DNA from: Thermus scotoductus DSM 8553
GTDB lineage: Bacteria; Deinococcota; Deinococci; Deinococcales; Thermaceae
Direction: 5' to 3'
Length of the DNA: 49,788 bases
Assembly: GCF_000381045.1 (NCBI RefSeq)
Contig: NZ_KB905733.1
Location: forward strand, 1 to 49,788
Shown here: piece by piece, positions 16,933 to 25,167 of the stretch
Position numbering within the stretch: the first letter of the stretch is position 1
Layout of the letters: every line of letters starts with the position of its first letter
The notes under the pieces: model-generated
What the model saw: the letters and a program-made list of their open reading frames with translations, nothing else
The model's database searches: none
Told to the model about the DNA's origin: nothing
Position numbers and translations under genes: made by a program

Positions 16933-17205
16933 TCAAGGGCCCAAGGACTTGGCCAACTGCCCGAAGCGGCGGCTTAGGGTGAGGGTGCTCCCATCCTGGA
17001 AGCGCAGGGTCACATAACCCTTGCCCAAGAGAAAGTCCACCACCTCTTCCCTGGCCAAGCCCTGAGCAAAGTGGGCAAAGCCATCGGAGCGAAGATACAA
17101 AAAGCCCTCTTCCCCAGGGTACCCCAGGAACACCTGGGCCTCGGTGCCCTGGCGGTTTAAGGTGATCCGGCGAACCAAAAGGGCAAAGGCTTGGGCCTGG
17201 GTCAT
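16933..17205 (-). CDS. Small conserved-context hypothetical protein
   Basis: A 90-residue acidic-basic soluble protein that I do not recognise. It has no cysteines or membrane segments; the pattern FLGYPGEEGFLYLRSDGFAHFA and a basic C terminus are its main features. Its ATG lies 1 nt after the ricT stop, so it is the last gene of the phosphoesterase-holB-ricT operon and translation is coupled. The 3' end converges on the permease gene 2 nt away. Confidence 0.7.
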   Translation of the reverse strand: MTQAQAFALLVRRITLNRQGTEAQVFLGYPGEEGFLYLRSDGFAHFAQGLAREEVVDFLLGKGYVTLRFQDGSTLTLSRRFGQLAKSLGP

Positions 17206-17206
17206 C

Positions 17207-17995
17207 CTAGGCCAGCTCTTCCTTGGGCACCTCCACCGTCTTCCCCTCCTCCAGGAGGAGTTCCACCGTCCCCTTCAAGGGGTTCACCTTCTGCACCTTG
17301 CCGCACACCCCCTCCTTGGTGCAGACCCTGGCGTTTTTGCGGGGAAGCTCCGAGAGAAGCTCCTGGTACACGGGGTGCTCGTAGGCCAGGCAACAAAGAA
17401 GCCTTCCACAGGGGCCGGAGATCTTCTCGGGGTTCAGGGGAAGCCCCTGGTCGCGGGCCAGCTTGATGGAAACCTGGGCGAAACCCTGTAGCCAGGTGGA
17501 GCAGCAACTTTCCATCCCGCAGGCCCCCAGGGTCCCCAAGTAGGCGGCTTCCTCCCTGGGTCCTTCGGCCAAAAACTCCACCCGGGCCCCGAAGCGCTCG
17601 GCAAGTTCCCGGGTAAAACGCCTGAGGTTCACCCGCTCCTCCGCGGCGTAGTGCACGGAAAGGTGCCGGCCATCCAGGGTGAAGTCGCACCCCAGGACCT
17701 TGGCCCTCACTCCCTCTTCCTGAAGGCGGGCCCGCAGGTAAAAGGCCGCCTCCTCCGCCCTGGCCCGGAGCCTCGAGGCCAGGTCCAGATCCTCCTTGGT
17801 GGCCAGGCGCACCACCTCCCCGGCCTCCTTCTCCTTGCGGGGCGGGGTGCGCACTTTGCCCACCTCCAGGCCCCGGCTGGTGCGCACCACCACATACGCC
17901 TCCAGGGGTGGGGGATCCCCTTGGAAACGGAAGTAGCGCAGGACAGGGGTGCGGGCTTTGCGCAGATCGGCGTGCAGGCGAACGCCCACGGTCAT
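17207..17995 (-). CDS. ricT: PSP1 domain protein RicT (YaaT)
   Basis: 262 residues. The PSP1 domain shows the cysteine-rich motifs CGMESCCSTW and GPCGRLLCCLAYE, which in Bacillus RicT help hold iron-sulfur clusters in the RicA-RicF-RicT complex that influences RNase Y-dependent mRNA processing. The ATG overlaps the holB stop as ATGA. A holB-ricT pairing is also found in Firmicutes, which supports the assignment. Whether the Ric complex partners exist in this organism cannot be told from the window. Confidence 0.9.
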   Translation of the reverse strand: MTVGVRLHADLRKARTPVLRYFRFQGDPPPLEAYVVVRTSRGLEVGKVRTPPRKEKEAGEVVRLATKEDLDLASRLRARAEEAAFYLRARLQEEGVRAKVLGCDFTLDGRHLSVHYAAEERVNLRRFTRELAERFGARVEFLAEGPREEAAYLGTLGACGMESCCSTWLQGFAQVSIKLARDQGLPLNPEKISGPCGRLLCCLAYEHPVYQELLSELPRKNARVCTKEGVCGKVQKVNPLKGTVELLLEEGKTVEVPKEELA

Positions 17996-18801
17996 GTTTC
18001 CAAGTCTAAGGCCAATCGGGCCAGGACCAGGTCCGGGCTCACATACCGCTCCAGAGCCTCCCAGGCGGCCTCGAGGGCCAGAAGCGCCTGCGGACGGTGG
18101 CGGAAGGCGACATAAAGGGCGAAAATCCCTTCCTCGTCCGCGAAGAGCTCCTTCAGGAGGGCAAACCGCCGCCAGGAGGAGGCGCCACCCACCTCCCTGG
18201 CCTTCTCCATGCGGGCGCGAAAGGCAGTGGGGTCGGCCAGAGCCCTTAAGAGCCGGCCTGGAGCCCCGCCGGCGTAAGCCAGAAGCTCCGGGTCTTGGGT
18301 CAGGGGGTATAGCCTTTCCTCGGGAACAGGGGCAAAGGCCACCTCCAGGGCCCGGCTGGCCAAGGTGGGAAGCAGGGTGGCGCGGCTTGGGGCGATGAGG
18401 ACGATGCGCCCGTAGGAGGGAGGTTCCTCCAGAAGCTTCAAAAGGGCGTTGGCCGCCGCCTCGGTGAGGAGGTGGGCCGAGTCCAGGATGGCCACCTTGA
18501 CCCGCTCCCGGGGGTGGGTGGCGAACCATTCAAAAAGGGGTTCCACCTCCTCGAGGCGGATCTCCACCCGCCCCTTCAAACCCCGCTCCGGGGGACCTAT
18601 CTCCAGAAGGTCGGGATGCTCCCCCAAGGCGGGGGGAGGAAACCCCCGGTTGAGCCCCCAGGCGTACCAGTGGGCCACCCGGCGCCTGCCCACTCCCTCG
18701 GGACCGGAAAAAAGCAGGGTGTGGGCCCTAAGCCGGGGTAGGAGCTCCAAAATGGCCTCGTGGCCGATTATTCCCCCAGGGTCAGACGCTCGTAGAGCCA
18801 C
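17992..18801 (-). CDS. holB: DNA polymerase III delta-prime subunit
   Basis: 269 residues of an AAA+ clamp-loader subunit. It contains LLFSGPEGVGRRRVA (a degenerate Walker A, as expected for delta-prime), VAILDSAHLLTEAAANALLKLLEEPP and IAPSRATLLPTLASR (sensor and SRC-like region). The GTG start at 18801 gives an N terminus MALRASDPGG that parallels the start I recall for the T. thermophilus protein. The longer open frame upstream is only the antisense of the phosphoesterase gene. The start overlaps the upstream gene by 34 nt and the end overlaps ricT by 4 nt. Confidence 0.93.
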   Translation of the reverse strand: MALRASDPGGIIGHEAILELLPRLRAHTLLFSGPEGVGRRRVAHWYAWGLNRGFPPPALGEHPDLLEIGPPERGLKGRVEIRLEEVEPLFEWFATHPRERVKVAILDSAHLLTEAAANALLKLLEEPPSYGRIVLIAPSRATLLPTLASRALEVAFAPVPEERLYPLTQDPELLAYAGGAPGRLLRALADPTAFRARMEKAREVGGASSWRRFALLKELFADEEGIFALYVAFRHRPQALLALEAAWEALERYVSPDLVLARLALDLET

Positions 18802-19490
18802 GCGGGAAACCCCTCCTCCGCCAGGCGCTGGGCCACCTGGTCCAGGTTGTACCCCACCCGGAAAAAGGTGATCCCGTCCCCCTCCCACAGGGCAAAGGCC
18901 GCCCCCGGCACGTGGTCGCGGGGCTGGCCCACCGAACCTGGGTTGACCAGAGCCCGCACCGCAGGGGGAAGGATCAGCTCACCCCCTTCCGCCAGGCGCT
19001 GGTAGCGCACCCAGGGGCGGGGTCCGGAAAGCTCCAAAAAGGCCCCGGCCAGGTGGGTATGCCCGTGGAAGGTGAGGCGGTGGTCCGTACAGGCGAAGGC
19101 CTGGCGGGCCAGTTCCAGCGCATCCAGGTACTCCATGGGATCGCAGGGGCTGCCGTGGACCAAAAGCACCCCCTCCACCTCCTTTTGCCAGGGCCAGGAG
19201 GAGAGGAAATCCAGGTGCCTTTGGGAAAGCCTCCTCCGCTGCCAGGAAAGGATCTCCAGGACCACCCCTTCCTGGGGCAAACGGTCCAGGGCCAGAAGCC
19301 AGGCATCGTGGTTGCCCAAGACGCACTGGGCCCCCACCCCCATGAGCCAGTCCAGCACCCGGTCCCCATCCGGATAGTAGCCCACCGCATCCCCCAGGAA
19401 GAGCACCCCATCAAAAGAAGGGGCCGCCTCGAGGACCGCCTGCAAGGCCGGCCAGTTGCCGTGGATGTCGGAGAGGACCAGGTAGCGCAC
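18768..19490 (-). CDS. Metallophosphoesterase of the YfcE/diadenosine tetraphosphatase-like type
   Basis: 240 residues with all calcineurin-like metal motifs: SDIHGN (about 7-12), GDAVGYYPDG, GNHDAW, LVHGSP and HGHTH. These bind two metal ions in phosphodiesterases and phosphatases; the substrate is not evident. GTG 19490 gives the sensible N terminus MRYLVLSDIHG and lies 7 nt after a minus-strand TATCCT (19503-19498), so this is a leaderless start. It is the first gene of the holB-ricT operon and diverges from the gene at 19514 with their -10 regions overlapping. Confidence 0.9.
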   Translation of the reverse strand: MRYLVLSDIHGNWPALQAVLEAAPSFDGVLFLGDAVGYYPDGDRVLDWLMGVGAQCVLGNHDAWLLALDRLPQEGVVLEILSWQRRRLSQRHLDFLSSWPWQKEVEGVLLVHGSPCDPMEYLDALELARQAFACTDHRLTFHGHTHLAGAFLELSGPRPWVRYQRLAEGGELILPPAVRALVNPGSVGQPRDHVPGAAFALWEGDGITFFRVGYNLDQVAQRLAEEGFPAWLYERLTLGE

Positions 19491-19513
19491 GGGGTTTAGG
19501 ATACCATGAGAAC

Positions 19514-20137
19514 ATGGCTTCCTCCTTGCTGGAACAGCTTTCCGCAGACCTCGAGGTCCTCTCGGAACACCTCCGGGCAGGACTGGACGAATTCGGCACC
19601 CTTTACTGCTACCTGGAAGGCGGCCGAGGAGGAAGGACCTACCTCCTCCACGCCCCCTACGAGGAGGCCTTGGCCGTGCTCCAGGCTCTAAACGGCCTCT
19701 CTTTTCGGGGACGGATCCTTCTGGCCCTGGATCCCTCGCCCCTCTCTCCCACCTTAGAGGGCCTTCCCCTTTCCGGCCCCACCCGGGCACCCCTGGCCCA
19801 CCTCCTGGAAAAAACCCGCCCAGACCGCCTCCTCTTAGCCTTTCCCGGGGAGGGGCTTGGCCAAGGCTTCCCGGGAGCCAAGGAAACCCCAAGGGGCTGG
19901 CAACCCCTGGAAGCTGAGGAGGAACCCCTGGTCCTGCGGGTGGAGGCGCCCACGGGCCTCACCTACCAGGAGGTGCGGGCCTACGGGCCCTGGGAAAGCC
20001 CTCCTCTTCCCCTTGGGCTACCCATAAGCCCAGGGCCCTATTGGGGAAGCGTGGGCTTGGCCTTGGGGATTCCCACCTACGGGGTGGGTTTGGTAAACTT
20101 ACGGGCAAGCCTGGAGGCGCTTCTCAGCCTCTGGTAA
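19514..20137 (+). CDS. Hypothetical protein
   Basis: 207 residues, soluble, unrecognised. The N terminus is an acidic helix (LLEQLSADLEVLSEHL); the rest is rich in Pro, Gly and Leu with a final segment SVGLALGIPTYGVG. No catalytic motif is evident. TACCAT at 19502-19507 ends 6 nt before ATG 19514, which fits a leaderless promoter inside the 23-nt divergent gap. An upstream ATG at 19506 is in another frame. It is followed after 13 nt by the small membrane protein gene. Confidence 0.65.
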   Translation: MASSLLEQLSADLEVLSEHLRAGLDEFGTLYCYLEGGRGGRTYLLHAPYEEALAVLQALNGLSFRGRILLALDPSPLSPTLEGLPLSGPTRAPLAHLLEKTRPDRLLLAFPGEGLGQGFPGAKETPRGWQPLEAEEEPLVLRVEAPTGLTYQEVRAYGPWESPPLPLGLPISPGPYWGSVGLALGIPTYGVGLVNLRASLEALLSLW

Positions 20138-20150
20138 CAGGAGGAAGAAT

Positions 20151-20351
20151 ATGATGTACATCGCGCTGTTTGCCTTGGGAGCCGCCCTGGTTACCCTGCT
20201 CTTCTACCTGATCCTGAACCCCCGCGTGCTCACCACCGAGGGGGAAACCTTTGACCTGCGCTTTATCCTCTTTATGTTGATACTCATCGTCCTGGCCGCC
20301 AGCACCGTGGCCCTGATGCTGATCTTGGGCAAGATGCACCACCTGCTTTAA
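20151..20351 (+). CDS. Small two-helix membrane protein
   Basis: 66 residues with two membrane segments (about 3-22 and 36-58) and a short polar link (TTEGETFDLR) between them. AGGAGG at 20139-20144 gives a clear ribosome binding site for ATG 20151. Function unknown. An intrinsic terminator follows 6 nt after the stop. Confidence 0.75.
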   Translation: MMYIALFALGAALVTLLFYLILNPRVLTTEGETFDLRFILFMLILIVLAASTVALMLILGKMHHLL

Positions 20352-20356
20352 ACTCC

Positions 20357-20386
20357 GCGCCCTCCGGCCAAAGGAGGGCGCCTTTT
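20357..20386 (+). terminator. Intrinsic terminator
   Basis: A perfect 9-bp GC-rich stem (GCGCCCTCC at 20357-20365 with GGAGGGCGC at 20373-20381), 7-nt loop, followed by CTTTT. It ends the 19514-20351 transcription unit. Confidence 0.85.
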
Positions 20387-20406
20387 GCACTTTCGGGTTT
20401 CCCACC

Positions 20407-20826
20407 TCAGGAAACCCGGCTTGTTTCCCTTTCAGCAAGCTCCTTGCGAAGATACTCCAGGTCCTTTTCCAGGGCCTTGCGGGTGGCCTCGAGAACGGGG
20501 GTAAACTCGGGGGGAAACTCCCGGGTCAGGTGGCCCATGCACACCAGAAGCCCTTCCACCATGGCCTTCTCCTGCTCCCGCCGGCGCTTTCCCCCGCGGA
20601 GGGCGCTGTAGGCCAGGTGCTCCAGCCGCCGCACCACGCACACCCTGGGCTCCCCCCCCACCCCAGCACAGGGAAGCCCCTCCGCACCCCCACAGGCCGC
20701 ATAGGCCTTGGAGTACAGGGGAGCCAGCTCGGGATGCCCTAAAAGGGCAGGCCCCAGGGGCCCCGCGTGGGCCGCGGCCAGGCGGAGGTACGCAGCGTGG
20801 CGGGCACGGCGAATCTCCACCTCCAT
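20407..20826 (-). CDS. Hypothetical cysteine-containing helical protein
   Basis: 139 residues, largely helical and basic. Four cysteines lie in the middle and C-terminal half (AACGG, PCAG, VCVV, LVCMGH), and the C-terminal 40 residues form an amphipathic coiled coil (ATRKALEKDLEYLRKELAERE). Metal binding is possible but not demonstrable. Minus-strand TAAGAT (20838-20833) ends 6 nt before ATG 20826, so the mRNA is probably leaderless. I do not recognise the family. Confidence 0.65.
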   Translation of the reverse strand: MEVEIRRARHAAYLRLAAAHAGPLGPALLGHPELAPLYSKAYAACGGAEGLPCAGVGGEPRVCVVRRLEHLAYSALRGGKRRREQEKAMVEGLLVCMGHLTREFPPEFTPVLEATRKALEKDLEYLRKELAERETSRVS

Positions 20827-20871
20827 GGTTCCATCTTAGACAAGGGCCACCGGGACAAATGCCCCAGAGGG

Positions 20872-21831
20872 CTAGGGAAGCCGGAAAGGGCTCCTCAGCC
20901 CGGCCAAGGCGAGGGTCCTGGCTTCCTCCGGGGCCCAGGAGAGGGCCAGGACCCCCCGGTAGGCCCTCAGAGCCCTTTCCCGCTCCCCCGCCAGGTCCAA
21001 TAGCTGGCCAAAGCGGGCCAGCACGTAGCCCGGCAGGTAGCCGGGGTGCTGGAAGTCCATGCGGAACACCTCCTCCATGAGGCTTAAGGCCTCCTGCCAC
21101 TCCCCGGCCGCCAGGTAGATCTGGGCCGCCAGGTACAGGGCCTCGGGATCCCCTATTTGGAAGAGCTCCTCCAAGAGCCCCGCCCAGTCGTCCTCCTCCC
21201 TAAGCTGCCAGGCCCGGTCCAAAAGGGCCCTCTGGCGTTCCTTCTCCGTGGGCTCATGGGCCTTGGGCAAGGCCTCGGGAAAGCTCTTGGCCAGAAGGAG
21301 GTAGTCCAGAAGCTCCGCCACCACTACCTCTTCCCGGCCCCTCAAAGCCTCCGCCACCCTTTCCATGCGGCGGGCCCGGAATCCCGTGGCCGGACCTTCC
21401 CCGAAGGTCTGGGCGTACCCCTCGTAGATTTGGCCCAGATGGTCCAGGAAGGCCTGGGAGCCCAGGACCTCCGGGGTAAGGGGGGTCTTGAGGAGCTGCA
21501 AAAGCTCCTGGTCAAAGGCGTGCATCCGCTCTAGGTGGGGTTTTCCCAGGGGGTGCTGGGCCAGGGCCTGACGGAAGGCCTCGGCCTCCTCCCTTAGATG
21601 GGCCTCCTCATCCAGGGCCACCACGGGAATCCCCCTTTCCTCCGCCCAGGGAAGGAGGTGGAAAAGGAGCGGGTCCTCTTCCCGCCAAAGCCCATCCTTT
21701 AGGCCCTCTGGCGAGTGGGAGGCCAGGTAAAGAACCTTGGGGCGGGCCTCTTCCAAAAGGGCCAAAACCGTGGCGGCGTTGTAGCGTGGATGCAGGATGT
21801 GGAAGGGCCCAAGGGAAGGAAGAAGCAGCAT
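20872..21831 (-). CDS. Hypothetical TPR-like protein
   Basis: 319 residues of unknown function. The N-terminal part resembles an alpha/beta domain (LLLPSLGPFHILHPRYNAA, KVLYLASHSPEGL). The C-terminal 120 residues form helical hairpins of tetratricopeptide type (DPEALYLAAQIYLAAGEWQEA). ATG 21831 is chosen, because TAAGAT (21844-21839, minus) ends 7 nt before it; ATG 21840 would overlap the box. Its 5' end overlaps the divergent MFS gene by 35 bp if the upstream start of that gene is right. Confidence 0.72.
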   Translation of the reverse strand: MLLLPSLGPFHILHPRYNAATVLALLEEARPKVLYLASHSPEGLKDGLWREEDPLLFHLLPWAEERGIPVVALDEEAHLREEAEAFRQALAQHPLGKPHLERMHAFDQELLQLLKTPLTPEVLGSQAFLDHLGQIYEGYAQTFGEGPATGFRARRMERVAEALRGREEVVVAELLDYLLLAKSFPEALPKAHEPTEKERQRALLDRAWQLREEDDWAGLLEELFQIGDPEALYLAAQIYLAAGEWQEALSLMEEVFRMDFQHPGYLPGYVLARFGQLLDLAGERERALRAYRGVLALSWAPEEARTLALAGLRSPFRLP

Positions 21832-23020
21832 CCTCACCATCTTAGACCTCCGGGAACGCAACTACCGCCTGGCGGTGCTCAACGGCTGGCTGGTGTGGCT
21901 GGGGGATACCTTCTTGAACCCCAACATCGTCCTCACCAGCTTCGCCGCCAAGCTGGGGGCCCCCGGGGCCCTGATCGGCCTCCTCCCCGCCCTCCTCCAA
22001 GCAGGGGGGATGGTCCCCCAGGCCTTCCTCGCCCCCTACGTGGCCCGCTTTCCCCGGAAGATCGTGCTCTACCGGAAGGTGGCGGCCCTAAGGCTTTCCG
22101 GGGTGATCCTCATGGCCCTGGCCACCTTCTTCCTGGGTCCCTGGCCCCACCTCCTCCTTGCGGGCTTCCTCGCGGGCCTTCTCCTGAATGCCCTCTTCAC
22201 CGGGGTCAGTAGCCTCCCCTTCTGGGAGGTGGTGGCCAAGACCACGCCCGTGGAGCGCCGGGCCCACCTCTTCTCCGCCCGGAACCTCATCGGAGGGCTT
22301 CTGGCCTTCCTGGCGGGCTTCGGGGTCCGGGGAATCCTTGCCCTTCCCCTTCCCTTTCCCCTTCCCTACGCCCTCCTCTTCGCCCTGGGAGCCTTGGCCT
22401 TTGGCATGGGCTGGTACCTTTTCGGCCTAACCCGGGAGCCGGAAGAACCCCCCAAGGAGGAAAGGATCTCCCTGCGCCTGCCCCTCCAGCACCAAGGCTT
22501 CCGCCGCTACCTCCGGGTGCGGGTTCTCCTGGGCCTTGCGGGGATGGCCGAGCCCTTTTATGCGGTGTATGCGGTGCGCACCCTGGGACAGGGACAGGAG
22601 CTGGGCCTTTACCTCTCCCTTTACGCCCTTTCCTTCACCCTTTCCAACCTGCTTTGGGCCAGGCTGGCGGAGCGGGGCTCCAAGGGGGTGCTCCAGGCCG
22701 GGGCTTTCCTGGCCCTCCTCACTCCCCTTCTGGCCCTTCTCCTACCCCGGCACCTCTTCGGTTTGGTCTTCCTCCTCCAGGGGGCCTACCTGGCCGCCTT
22801 GGGGCTTTCCACCACCACCTACCTCCTGAACCTGGCCCCACCCGAGGAGCGTAGCGCTTTCATCGGCCTGGCCAACACCGTGGCTGGGCTCTTCGCCTTC
22901 GCCACCGTCCTGGGAGGGTGGGTGGCCGACAGCCTGGGGTTTTCTGGCCTCTTCCTCCTGGCGGCCTTTTTCTACGCCTGGGCCTTTTACGCCGGGAGAA
23001 AACTCCCCCACGAGGGGTAA
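21797..23020 (+). CDS. Major facilitator superfamily transporter
   Basis: 407 residues with about twelve membrane segments in two halves, separated by a charged cytoplasmic loop (LTREPEEPPKEERISLRLP) near residue 215. No substrate-specific motif is recognisable. ATG 21797 is the only conventional start before the first membrane segment, but it overlaps the divergent gene at 21831 and has no clear Shine-Dalgarno. A non-standard start near residue 13 or GTG 21875 is possible. The gene stands alone, followed by a 167-bp gap before thrS. Confidence 0.85.
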   Translation: MWKGPREGRSSILTILDLRERNYRLAVLNGWLVWLGDTFLNPNIVLTSFAAKLGAPGALIGLLPALLQAGGMVPQAFLAPYVARFPRKIVLYRKVAALRLSGVILMALATFFLGPWPHLLLAGFLAGLLLNALFTGVSSLPFWEVVAKTTPVERRAHLFSARNLIGGLLAFLAGFGVRGILALPLPFPLPYALLFALGALAFGMGWYLFGLTREPEEPPKEERISLRLPLQHQGFRRYLRVRVLLGLAGMAEPFYAVYAVRTLGQGQELGLYLSLYALSFTLSNLLWARLAERGSKGVLQAGAFLALLTPLLALLLPRHLFGLVFLLQGAYLAALGLSTTTYLLNLAPPEERSAFIGLANTVAGLFAFATVLGGWVADSLGFSGLFLLAAFFYAWAFYAGRKLPHEG

Positions 23021-23077
23021 AGCGGGAAAAAGCCCCGTGGGCCAAAGGCTTCTTTCATCCATTATCTCCACGCCCCT

Positions 23078-23110
23078 GCCCATGTGGGTTCGGTTCCCGC
23101 ACCTAGCGCA
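23078..23110 (+). other. tRNA 3'-half-like relic upstream of thrS
   Basis: The segment GTGGG-TTCGGTT-CCCGC is a complete T-arm shape (5-bp stem with one wobble, 7-nt loop starting TTC), followed by ACCTAGCGCA, which resembles a 3' acceptor strand without CCA. No matching 5' acceptor strand (GCTAGGT) is found within 80 nt upstream, so a whole tRNA is not present. The loop G in place of the usual A also argues for decay. It lies upstream of the thrS -10 box and is not in its mRNA. Confidence 0.35.
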
Positions 23111-23174
23111 AACCCTGGGTTTGCCCCAAGTCCTCGGCTTAGCTGAATCCATCCCCGCCGGCCGCGGGGCTGTG

Positions 23175-23180
23175 TATAGT
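23175..23180 (+). promoter_or_regulatory. -10 box of thrS, leaderless type
   Basis: TATAGT ends 7 nt before the thrS ATG at 23188. A GC hairpin (CCCCGC-cggcc-GCGGGG, 23153-23169) occupies the spacer and -35 region, and no good -35 hexamer is visible. Confidence 0.6.
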
Positions 23181-23187
23181 AGGGTTC

Positions 23188-25167
23188 ATGGTGGTCTACC
23201 TGCCGGATGGGAAGGCCCTCGAGGTGGAGGAGGGTGCCACCGCCTGGGACGTGGCCCGGGCCATTGGCCCCGGGATGGCCAAGGCTGCGGTGGGCGCCTT
23301 GGTGAACGGGGAGATCTACGACCTCCTGAAGCCCCTCCCGCCCGGGGCCCAGGTCCGGATCCTCACGGAGAAGGACCCCGAGTACCAACTCCTCTTCCGC
23401 CACACCCTGGCCCACGTCCTGGCCCAAGCGGTGAAGGAGTTCTTTGCCGAAAAGGGTTACGACCCCGAGAGCGTGAAGCTTGGGGTGGGACCGGTGATCG
23501 AAAAGGGCTTCTACTACGACATCGATGCCCCCGAGCCCATCTCCGATGAGGACCTGCCCGTCATAGAGGAAAAAATGCGGGCCATCATCGCCAAAGACCT
23601 TCCCCTGCGCCGCTTCGTGCTGCCCCGGGAGGTGGCCCTTTCCCGCTACCAGGGCAAGGACCCCTACAAGACCGAGCTCATCCTGGACCTGCCCGAGGAG
23701 GAGGAGATCAGCTTCTACCAGCAAGGGGACGAGGCCTACGGCTTCACCGACCTCTGCCGCGGGCCCCATGTGCCCTCCACGGGCCGCATTCCCCCCCACT
23801 TCAAGCTCACCCACGTGGCCGGGGCCTACTGGCGGGGGGATGAGAAAAGGCCCATGCTTCAGCGGGTCTACGGGGTAGCCTTCCGCACCGCTGAGGAGCT
23901 AAAGGAATACCTCTGGCAGCTGGAGGAGGCCAAGAAGCGGGACCACCGCCGCTTAGGGCGGGAGCTGGAGCTATTCCTGATCGATCCCATGGTGGGGAAG
24001 GGGCTGGTGCTTTGGCTTCCCAAGGGGAACGTGATCCGGGAGGAGCTCATGGCCTTCATGCGGGAGGAGCAGATAAGGCGGGGCTACCAGCTGGTCACCA
24101 CCCCCCATATCGGGAGCCTCGAGCTTTACCGCACCAGCGGCCACTACCCCTACTATGCGGAAAGCCAGTTCCCCCCCATCAGCTTCAAGGAAAGGGGCGA
24201 GGAGGAGGAGTACCTCCTAAAGCCCATGAACTGCCCCCACCACATCCGCATCTACGCCTTTAAGAAGCGCTCCTACCGGGAGCTTCCCTTGAGGCTTGCC
24301 GAGTTCGGCACCGTCTACCGCTACGAGAAGGCGGGGGAGCTTCTGGGCTTGACCCGGGTACGGGGCTTCACCCAGGACGACGCCCACCTCTTCTGTACCC
24401 CCGAGCAGGTGAAGGAGGAGTTTTTGGGGGTCTTGGACCTGGTTCTGAAGGTGCTTTCCACCCTGGGCCTTAAGGACTATAGGGCCCGCATCGGCACCCG
24501 GGACCCCAAAAGCGACAAGTACGTGGGGGACGAGGCCAAATGGTCCCTGGCGGAAAGACAGATTGAGGAGGCAGCCCTGGAAGCTGGTCTCCACTACACG
24601 GTGGAGGAAGGGGATGCCGCCTTCTACGGCCCCAAGCTGGACTTCGTGGTGAAGGACGCCCTGGGAAGGGAGTGGCAGCTCGGCACCATCCAGGTGGACT
24701 ACAACCTCCCTGAGCGCTTCGGCCTCACCTATGTGGGGCCGGATGGGGCCGAACACCGCCCTGTCATGATCCACCGCGCCCCCTTTGGCTCATTGGAGCG
24801 GTTTATCGGCATTCTCATAGAACACTTCGCCGGGGACTTTCCCCTCTGGCTCGCCCCGGTGCAGGTGGTGGTGGTGCCGGTTTCGGAAAAACAGGAGGAC
24901 TACGCCAAGGAGGTGGTCTTTAAGCTCAAGGAAGCGGGCCTCAGGGCCGAGGCCGACCTCCGCCCCGAGCGCATGCAGGCCCGTATCCGCGACGCCGAGG
25001 TGCAGAAGGTGCCCTATGTCCTGGTGGTGGGGGACAGGGAAAAGGCCGAGGGCACGGTGAGCGTCCGCAGACGGCACCGGGGGAACCTGGGAAGCATGCC
25101 CCTGGCGGCTTTCCTCGAGGCCGCCCTTAAGGAATACAAGGAACGCCTTTTGGAGCCAACCCTCTGA
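23188..25167 (+). CDS. thrS: Threonyl-tRNA synthetase
   Basis: 659 residues. An N-terminal TGS domain (about 1-60) is followed by the editing domain with HTLAH (H72, H76), then the class II catalytic core with the zinc ligand C349 in NCPHH, motif 2 (FGTVYRYEKAGE, with RVRGFTQDDAH) and motif 3 (PVMIHRAPFGSLERF), and a C-terminal anticodon-binding domain. It charges tRNA-Thr. The -10 box at 23175 implies a leaderless mRNA, so 5'-leader control as in E. coli or by a T-box is unlikely. The stop overlaps the PaaX-like gene by one base (TGATG). Confidence 0.97.
   Translation: MVVYLPDGKALEVEEGATAWDVARAIGPGMAKAAVGALVNGEIYDLLKPLPPGAQVRILTEKDPEYQLLFRHTLAHVLAQAVKEFFAEKGYDPESVKLGVGPVIEKGFYYDIDAPEPISDEDLPVIEEKMRAIIAKDLPLRRFVLPREVALSRYQGKDPYKTELILDLPEEEEISFYQQGDEAYGFTDLCRGPHVPSTGRIPPHFKLTHVAGAYWRGDEKRPMLQRVYGVAFRTAEELKEYLWQLEEAKKRDHRRLGRELELFLIDPMVGKGLVLWLPKGNVIREELMAFMREEQIRRGYQLVTTPHIGSLELYRTSGHYPYYAESQFPPISFKERGEEEEYLLKPMNCPHHIRIYAFKKRSYRELPLRLAEFGTVYRYEKAGELLGLTRVRGFTQDDAHLFCTPEQVKEEFLGVLDLVLKVLSTLGLKDYRARIGTRDPKSDKYVGDEAKWSLAERQIEEAALEAGLHYTVEEGDAAFYGPKLDFVVKDALGREWQLGTIQVDYNLPERFGLTYVGPDGAEHRPVMIHRAPFGSLERFIGILIEHFAGDFPLWLAPVQVVVVPVSEKQEDYAKEVVFKLKEAGLRAEADLRPERMQARIRDAEVQKVPYVLVVGDREKAEGTVSVRRRHRGNLGSMPLAAFLEAALKEYKERLLEPTL

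Noticed and set aside
19491-19892. N-terminal extension of the phosphoesterase
   Set aside because: The metal site starts directly after GTG 19490; the extension is antisense of the gene at 19514.
23042-23115. A complete tRNA gene
   Set aside because: Only a T-arm and 3' tail can be folded; no 5' acceptor strand, D-arm or anticodon arm pairs correctly, and the CCA is missing.
23030-23187. T-box or tRNA-mimic leader controlling thrS
   Set aside because: The thrS -10 box lies downstream of the tRNA-like part, so the part would not be in the mRNA; no T-box sequence is seen.
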